A DNA stretch of 64,000 nucleotides from Streptomyces sp. NBC_01775 (GTDB taxonomy: Bacteria; Actinomycetota; Actinomycetes; Streptomycetales; Streptomycetaceae), in assembly GCF_035917675.1 (NCBI RefSeq), contig NZ_CP109104.1, positions 2,418,001 through 2,482,000 of the forward strand, written 5' to 3'. The notes under the pieces are model-generated. The model ran no database searches and was not told where the DNA came from. It saw only the letters and a list, made by a program, of their open reading frames with translations. The translations under genes and the position numbers were made by a program. Shown in pieces: positions 61,733 to 64,000 of this stretch. Within the stretch, counting starts at the first letter, position 1. Every line of letters begins with the position of its first letter.

Positions 61733-62524
61733 TCAGCGGACCTCGCTGATCTCCGGACCGCGCTGGAGCTTGTCCAGGCCGCCGGCGAACCGGGAGCCCT
61801 CCTCGACGGTCTCCTGCTGGACACCGTCAGGCACCATCTGCGCGTCCTCGGGAAGCTTGAGGACGATCGGGTCGCGGGGCGCCATCGGCGCGTCACCGCG
61901 CACCACGACCGCGTCCCGGAAGATCTGCTCCAACAGCCCGGCGGCCTCCGGCTGCACCGCGCCCTGGCCGGAGATCACGCCCCGCAGGAACCAGCGCACG
62001 CCATCGACACCGACGAACCGTACGACCTGCACGCCGCCCGTGCCGTCCGGCAGCTGCACCGGCACCTGGGCCCGCAGCTCCCAGCCCAGCGGGCCCTCGA
62101 CCTCGTCGATGACCCCGCCCTGCTGGGTGATGCCGGAGGCGATCTCCTCGCGCACCTCGTCCCAGATGCCCTCGCGCTTGGGCGCGGCGAACGCCTGGAG
62201 CTGGATGGCGCTGTCCTGGAGCACGACGGTGGCCGCGACGATGGCGTCTCCGGCGACCTCGACCCGCAGCTCCATGCCCTCGACACCGGGGACGAAGACG
62301 CCACCCAGGTCGACCCTGCCGGAGCTGGGGTCGCTGACCTCGGAGATGTCCCAGGGGCCGTCGGGACGGGGGGCCGGCGGCAGCTTGACCCGGGCGTCCG
62401 TGCTCTTGGCCGGGCCCGCGGCAGCGTCGTCCTGCGGCTCGTCCTGGCCGTCCTGTTCCGTCTCGAACTCGTCCGAGGCGCCCGTCTCAGGCTTTTCGCT
62501 CTTCTTGCGACGACGTCCGAACAC
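61733..62524 (-). CDS. DUF3710 domain protein
   Basis: A 263-residue soluble protein of unknown role, conserved in actinobacteria beside dut. It starts MFGRRRKKSEK with an acidic, disordered 55-residue region. The DUF3710 core follows: GPWDISEVSDPSSGRVDLGGVFVPGVEGMELRVEV, VVLQDSAIQLQAFAAPKREGIWDEVREEI, GVDGVRWFLRGVISG and VVVRGDAPMAPRDPIVLKLP. It corresponds to Rv2696c. It is one base after the dut stop and therefore in the same transcript. In M. tuberculosis the OB-fold gene lies nearby; here about 14 kb separates them. Confidence 0.9.
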   Translation of the reverse strand: MFGRRRKKSEKPETGASDEFETEQDGQDEPQDDAAAGPAKSTDARVKLPPAPRPDGPWDISEVSDPSSGRVDLGGVFVPGVEGMELRVEVAGDAIVAATVVLQDSAIQLQAFAAPKREGIWDEVREEIASGITQQGGVIDEVEGPLGWELRAQVPVQLPDGTGGVQVVRFVGVDGVRWFLRGVISGQGAVQPEAAGLLEQIFRDAVVVRGDAPMAPRDPIVLKLPEDAQMVPDGVQQETVEEGSRFAGGLDKLQRGPEISEVR

Positions 62525-62525
62525 G

Positions 62526-63110
62526 TCACTGTCCTCTCAGGTCGGAAGCTCGATCGGCACCGACCGCAACGTAATCCTTCTGCTGTGTGGCTGTCTGCTG
62601 GGTGTCCCGTGACCCGGCGTGGCCGCCCGTGGAGCCGAATCCCCCTGTGGCCCGCACCGAGCCGGGCAGCTCGTCCACCTCGCGGAAGCGCACCTTCTCC
62701 ACCTGCTGGACAACGAGTTGGGCGATCCGGTCGAACCGGTCGAACCGCACACTCTCGCGCGGATCCAGATTGGCCACGATCACCTTGATCTCTCCACGGT
62801 ACCCGGCATCCACCGTTCCCGGCGCATTCACCAGACAGACGCCGCAACGCGCTGCGAGGCCCGACCGGGGGTGCACGAAGGCCGCGTAGCCCTCCGGGAG
62901 GGCGAGCGAGACACCGGTCGGAAGGACGGTGCGCTCCCCCGGTGCCAGCACGGCGCTCTCGGTGGTCACCAGATCGCAGCCCGCGTCCCCGGGATGCGCG
63001 TAGGAGGGCACCGGTACCTCGGGGTCGACGCGCCTCAGCAGCACCTCAACGGGCCCGCCTCCGGGGGCTGTCGCCTGCGGCCCGGCGGCCGTACCTGCAT
63101 CATCACTCAC
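62526..63110 (-). CDS. dut: dUTP diphosphatase
   Basis: dUTPase converting dUTP to dUMP, keeping uracil out of DNA and feeding thymidylate synthesis. The five family motifs are in order: PGDAGCDL, HPRSGLAARCG, NAPGTVDAGYRGEIKV, RFDRIAQLVV and RATGGFGSTGG. The 194 residues are longer than usual, with extra residues at both ends: a Gly/Pro/Ala lead of about 20 and, after the fifth motif, a ~32-residue tail (HAGSRDTQQTATQQKDY). It works as a homotrimer in known cases. Its ATG overlaps the thioesterase stop by four bases. It corresponds to Rv2697c. Confidence 0.97.
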   Translation of the reverse strand: MSDDAGTAAGPQATAPGGGPVEVLLRRVDPEVPVPSYAHPGDAGCDLVTTESAVLAPGERTVLPTGVSLALPEGYAAFVHPRSGLAARCGVCLVNAPGTVDAGYRGEIKVIVANLDPRESVRFDRFDRIAQLVVQQVEKVRFREVDELPGSVRATGGFGSTGGHAGSRDTQQTATQQKDYVAVGADRASDLRGQ

Positions 63111-63727
63111 GGGTTCACCTCAACGGCGCGGGTGCGCCTGACCTGGTCGGGGTCGTCCATGGCCGCCCGGATCCCGTCCTGGCGGCCGTTCTCGATGAAG
63201 TGCTCGGCCGTCACCTCTACGAAGACGGCGTCTGCGCGCACGGCTACGGGCCCGTCGGGCCCGCCTATCCGGCCGACGGCCGTGGAGTAGAACTTGCGGT
63301 CGTGCACGGCCGTGGTCCGCGCGTCCAGGTGCAGCACCGTGTCCACGGGCACGGGCCGCAGGAAGTCGGTCTCCAGACGGCCGGTCACGGCGATGACCTG
63401 CATCAGCCAGTTCAAGGAGCCCAGCGTCTCTTCGAGGGCGCTGGTCAGCACCCCGCCGTGGGCGAGCCCCGGTGCTCCCTGGTGGGCGGTCTCGACGGTG
63501 AACTCCGCCGTGATGCTCACGCCTTCCCCGGCACGTGCCTGGAGGTGGAGGCCGTGCGGCTGGCCGTGGCCGCAGCCGAAGCACAGGTCGTAGTGGGCGC
63601 CGAGCAGCTCACCCGGAGCCGGGGCCTGCGGATGCCGCACCGGCGCGACCGCGTCGGCCGGCGGCGTCGTGGGTGTCTTCGGGGGCCCGGGGATCTGGGG
63701 GGAGCCGGGAGAATTGGCAGCGCTCAC
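63107..63727 (-). CDS. PaaI-family thioesterase
   Basis: A 206-residue hotdog-fold thioesterase. After a Pro/Ala-rich lead of about 40 residues the core reads CFGCGHGQPHGLHLQAR, AHQGAPGLAHGGVLTSALEETLG (active-site region with HGG and the acidic residue in EET), RLETDFLRPVPVDT and FVEVTAEHF. These enzymes hydrolyse acyl-CoA thioesters, often aryl or short acyl; the real substrate is not known. It overlaps the dut start by four bases and leads the thioesterase-dut-DUF3710 operon. It is divergent from the DUF3093 gene across 57 bases. Confidence 0.9.
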   Translation of the reverse strand: MSAANSPGSPQIPGPPKTPTTPPADAVAPVRHPQAPAPGELLGAHYDLCFGCGHGQPHGLHLQARAGEGVSITAEFTVETAHQGAPGLAHGGVLTSALEETLGSLNWLMQVIAVTGRLETDFLRPVPVDTVLHLDARTTAVHDRKFYSTAVGRIGGPDGPVAVRADAVFVEVTAEHFIENGRQDGIRAAMDDPDQVRRTRAVEVNP

Positions 63728-63784
63728 GGGTGCAGACCTTACCGCCGTACGGTGCCCCCTGGCGCGCGTGCCAAGCTTGGAGCC

Positions 63785-64000
63785 ATGGTTCCTCCGGCTC
63801 AGTCCTACGACGAACGTCTGACCGCGCCCCGCTCCTGGTGGCTGATCGCCGCCGGTATCGGTGTGGGCTGCGCGCTGATGCTGTTGCCCTTCGGGCTGTT
63901 GCCGATGCTGTGCGCCCTGGTGGCGGGTGCCGCGCTGGCCTGCGTATGCGTCAGCACCTACGGGAGCGTACGGGTCCGGGTCGTGGCGGACTCGCTGGTG
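63785..64000 (+). CDS. DUF3093 membrane protein (partial, runs off the window)
   Basis: The first 72 codons of a DUF3093 gene. It begins SYDERLTAPRSWWLIAAGIGVGCALMLLPFG, with two membrane helices (the second LLPMLCALVAGAALACVCVS), then the start of a beta strand region VRVRVVADSLV. Family members are about 150 residues, of unknown function, always divergent from dut in actinobacteria (Rv2698). It is cut by the window end, so its C-terminus cannot be judged. Confidence 0.9.
   Translation, partial: MVPPAQSYDERLTAPRSWWLIAAGIGVGCALMLLPFGLLPMLCALVAGAALACVCVSTYGSVRVRVVADSLV

Overview
The window reads as a stretch of a Streptomyces (or very close actinomycete) chromosome. Base composition is very GC-rich with G/C at most third codon positions. 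GTG and TTG starts are common. Several families are typical of streptomycetes: DUF397, DUF5133, a secreted prokaryotic phospholipase A2, a SigB/SigF-type sigma factor, RsbQ/RsbP-like proteins, and the dut-DUF3710-DUF3093 neighbourhood. I saw no rRNA, tRNA or CRISPR array.

Layout. 1-4.5 kb: a DUF4132 gene overlapping a very large protein of unknown function. 4.7-12.2 kb: mixed genes (GNAT, an SCO6745-family remnant, DUF4291, Ppx/GppA, DUF5133, a sigma factor, a divergent MarR/EamA pair around a clear operator, a glutamine amidotransferase). 12.4-16.9 kb: an operon GntR - ADP-ribosylglycohydrolase - NCS1 permease - PfkB kinase, which looks like uptake and breakdown of a ribosylated base. 17-25.6 kb: a lipoprotein, a TetR/hydrolase pair with a strong operator, an F420-reductase-like protein, a secreted esterase, phospholipase A2 and an RsbQ-RsbP stress-signalling pair. 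25.8-31.9 kb: a histidine kinase, response regulator, ABC ATPase and FtsX-type permease, closed by a strong terminator.

32-39.7 kb is an accessory region. It has a broken XRE/DUF5753 regulator with its DUF397 partner; two overlapping genes for AlkB-like 2-oxoglutarate/Fe(II) oxygenases in visibly lower-GC DNA; about 700 bases with no gene; a decayed IS5-family transposase; a GNAT; a GlxA-type AraC regulator with a rhodanese; and a truncated GNAT.

39.7-64 kb carries an actinobacterial core block known from Mycobacterium tuberculosis Rv2689c-Rv2698: RNA methyltransferase, KimA-like K+ transporter, two TrkA/Ceo proteins, DUF3159, OB-fold protein, DUF3710, dut, DUF3093. Between the OB-fold gene and DUF3710 the block is opened by about 14 kb carrying kdpE, kdpD, an HTH-NACHT NTPase, an unpaired ABC ATPase, a GH105 hydrolase and kdpCBAF. 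Most of the region therefore concerns potassium: constitutive uptake (KimA, TrkA/Ceo), high-affinity uptake (KdpFABC plus a 27-residue membrane peptide) and its sensor (KdpDE). The NACHT gene ends 10 bases before kdpD on the same strand.

The strongest candidates for something undescribed are the tandem AlkB-like pair (33.3-35.4 kb), the NACHT-kdpD-kdpE linkage (47.4-54.4 kb) and the ADP-ribosylglycohydrolase/NCS1/PfkB operon (12.4-16.9 kb).
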